Assembly (NCBI RefSeq): GCF_000264455.2
Contig: NC_017956.1
Span: 3,516,001-3,580,000 of the forward strand
Direction of reading: 5' to 3'
Length of the DNA: 64,000 nt
Source of the DNA: Tistrella mobilis KA081020-065
GTDB lineage: Bacteria; Pseudomonadota; Alphaproteobacteria; Tistrellales; Tistrellaceae
The notes under the pieces are model-generated. The model was not told the DNA's origin. It was given only the letters and a program-made list of their open reading frames with translations, and ran no database searches. The translations under genes and the position numbers were made by a program. Positions 62,997 through 64,000 of the stretch are shown piece by piece; the stretch's first letter is position 1, and every line of letters begins with the position of its first letter.

Positions 62997-63362
62997 ATGT
63001 CCGTGAAGATCCGCCTGACCCGCCTGGGTGCGAAGAAGAGCCCCGTCTACCGCATCGTCGTCGCCAATTCGCGCAACGCCCGCGACGGCGCCTATATCGA
63101 GAAGATCGGCACCTACAACCCGCTGGCGGCCAAGGACGATCCGAACCGGATCGTGCTGAACACCGAGCGCGCCCAGTACTGGGTCGGCGTCGGCGCCCAG
63201 CCGACCGATCGCGTCGCCCGCTTCCTGGCCGCCGCCGGCATCATCGCCAAGGTCGACCGCAGCAACCCGAGCAAGGGCAAGCCGAAGGCGAAGGCGCAGG
63301 AGCGCATGAAGGAAGCGGCCGCCGCCGCTGCCGCCGCCGAAGCCGCTGCCGCCGAGGCCTGA
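62997..63362 (+). CDS. rpsP: 30S ribosomal protein S16
   Basis: 121 residues, start [20 protein letters not shown], then GTYNPL and the conserved [17 protein letters not shown]. The C-terminal Ala/Glu tail of about 30 residues is typical for alphaproteobacteria. Confidence 0.97.
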   Translation: MSVKIRLTRLGAKKSPVYRIVVANSRNARDGAYIEKIGTYNPLAAKDDPNRIVLNTERAQYWVGVGAQPTDRVARFLAAAGIIAKVDRSNPSKGKPKAKAQERMKEAAAAAAAAEAAAAEA

Positions 63363-63411
63363 TCCGGGCCAAGGCTTCCGGCCCGATCCATAGAGGGAAC
63401 ACCGTTCGTCC

Positions 63412-63993
63412 ATGTCCCGCCCCGGACGTCCCGCCGGCCCCACCGGGGGCCGGGCTGCCCCGCCGCAGCCCGCCCCGGTCGATCCGGCAGAACTGGTCTG
63501 CATCGCCGAGTTTGCCGCCCCCCAGGGGGTGCGCGGGCTGGTGCGTCTGCGCCCGTTCACCGAGGATCCCGAGGCGGTGGCCGATTACGGCCCCCTCTAT
63601 GACCGCACCGGCACCCGCGCCTTCCGCATCCGCATCACCGGCCCCCACAAGGTGGGGCTGGTGGTGAAGGTGGATGGCGTGGACGACCGCGATGCCGCCG
63701 CCGCCCTCACCGGCACCCGGCTCCACGTCCCCCGCTCCGCCCTGCCGGCGATCGAGGATGACGAAGAGACCTGGTATCAGGCCGATCTGATCGGCCTCGA
63801 GGTGGTGGATCAGGCGGGCGCCGTGGTGGGCCGCGTGCGGGCCGTCCACGATTTCGGCGCGGGCGACATTCTGGAGATCGACCGGCCGGGCGACCGGGCA
63901 TCGATGATGCTGCCCTTCACCCGCGCCTATGTTCCCGAAGTGTCGGTCGCAGCCGGACGGATGGTGATCGATCCGCCGGAGGGGCTGGAATGA
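63412..63993 (+). CDS. rimM: ribosome maturation factor RimM
   Basis: Helps assemble the 30S head; 193 residues. N-terminal beta-barrel VCIAEFAAPQGVRGLVRLRPFTEDPE, then GVDDRDAAAALTGTRLHVPR, and a PRC barrel with YQADLIGLEVVDQAGAVVG and MLPFTRAYVPEV. Follows rpsP as usual. A Pro/Gly-rich N-terminal stretch precedes the fold. Confidence 0.94.
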   Translation: MSRPGRPAGPTGGRAAPPQPAPVDPAELVCIAEFAAPQGVRGLVRLRPFTEDPEAVADYGPLYDRTGTRAFRIRITGPHKVGLVVKVDGVDDRDAAAALTGTRLHVPRSALPAIEDDEETWYQADLIGLEVVDQAGAVVGRVRAVHDFGAGDILEIDRPGDRASMMLPFTRAYVPEVSVAAGRMVIDPPEGLE

Positions 63994-64000
63994 GCGGCCC
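63990..64000 (+). CDS. trmD: start of next gene, probably tRNA (guanine-N1)-methyltransferase
   Basis: ATG at 63990 overlaps the rimM stop (ATGA) with GGAGGGGCTGG upstream. Only 11 bases are in the window. The identity rests on the near-universal order rpsP-rimM-trmD, not on its own sequence. Confidence 0.4.

Overview
The window is a 64 kb stretch of very GC-rich bacterial chromosome. Protein content and gene order point to an alphaproteobacterium, probably of the Rhodospirillales/Azospirillum-Tistrella kind. Evidence: a CMP-KDO synthetase (Gram-negative envelope), a short CHCC zinc-finger protein, a FYDLN-acid protein, an Hsp20-DUF1150 pair, AddAB instead of RecBCD, the tsaE-amgK-murU-addB-addA-trxA cluster, and the runs aroA-cmk-rpsA, sppA-ihfB-lapA-pyrF-trpFBA-accD-folC and ffh-rpsP-rimM. 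I cannot name the species from sequence alone. There is no rRNA, CRISPR array or insertion sequence. Two tRNA genes are present: Arg-CCG and Ala-GGC.

Layout. 0-9.5 kb: kdsB, pheA, an SMR exporter, an HTH-cupin regulator, ilvE, a YbbAP-like ABC pair beside a GDSL esterase, and a CoxG-like membrane-anchored protein. 9.5-13.9 kb: a minus-strand run DUF427 - LysR - HMG-CoA lyase - CoA-transferase - gamma carbonic anhydrase, plausibly for catabolism of a branched C5-C6 dicarboxylate. 14-17 kb: hydrolase, HXXEE membrane protein, a TacAT-type toxin-antitoxin pair and tRNA-Arg. 17-26.7 kb: an orphan ABC ATPase, polA, alkA, osmC, a SWIM protein, an orphan Nif11-like leader peptide, and a heat-shock unit with a good alphaproteobacterial sigma-32 promoter. 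27-31.2 kb: aroA-cmk-rpsA.

31.2-38.9 kb is an accessory block between rpsA and sppA: a PhnZ-like HD oxygenase and a phosphonate monoester hydrolase/phosphodiesterase behind a PHO-box-like promoter, an Abi-family HEPN protein, a LysR regulator, and a divergent UgpBAE importer without its ATPase. Together these look like a module for taking up and opening esterified organophosphorus compounds, with a phage-defence gene lodged inside it.

38.9-47.1 kb returns to the core run sppA-ihfB-lapA-pyrF-trpF-trpB-trpA-accD-folC. 47.1-51.7 kb is a second accessory block between folC and trxA. It holds a hydrolase, a Mur-ligase/FolC-like protein, and a protein that fuses a class III nucleotide cyclase to a DUF429 (predicted RNase-H-fold) domain. 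The rest is trxA, addA, addB, murU, amgK and tsaE on the minus strand, then ffh, rpsP, rimM and the first bases of the next gene (probably trmD) on the plus strand.

The most unusual items are the cyclase-DUF429 fusion, the organophosphorus island, the orphan Nif11-like precursor and the Abi/HEPN gene behind a structured RNA hairpin.
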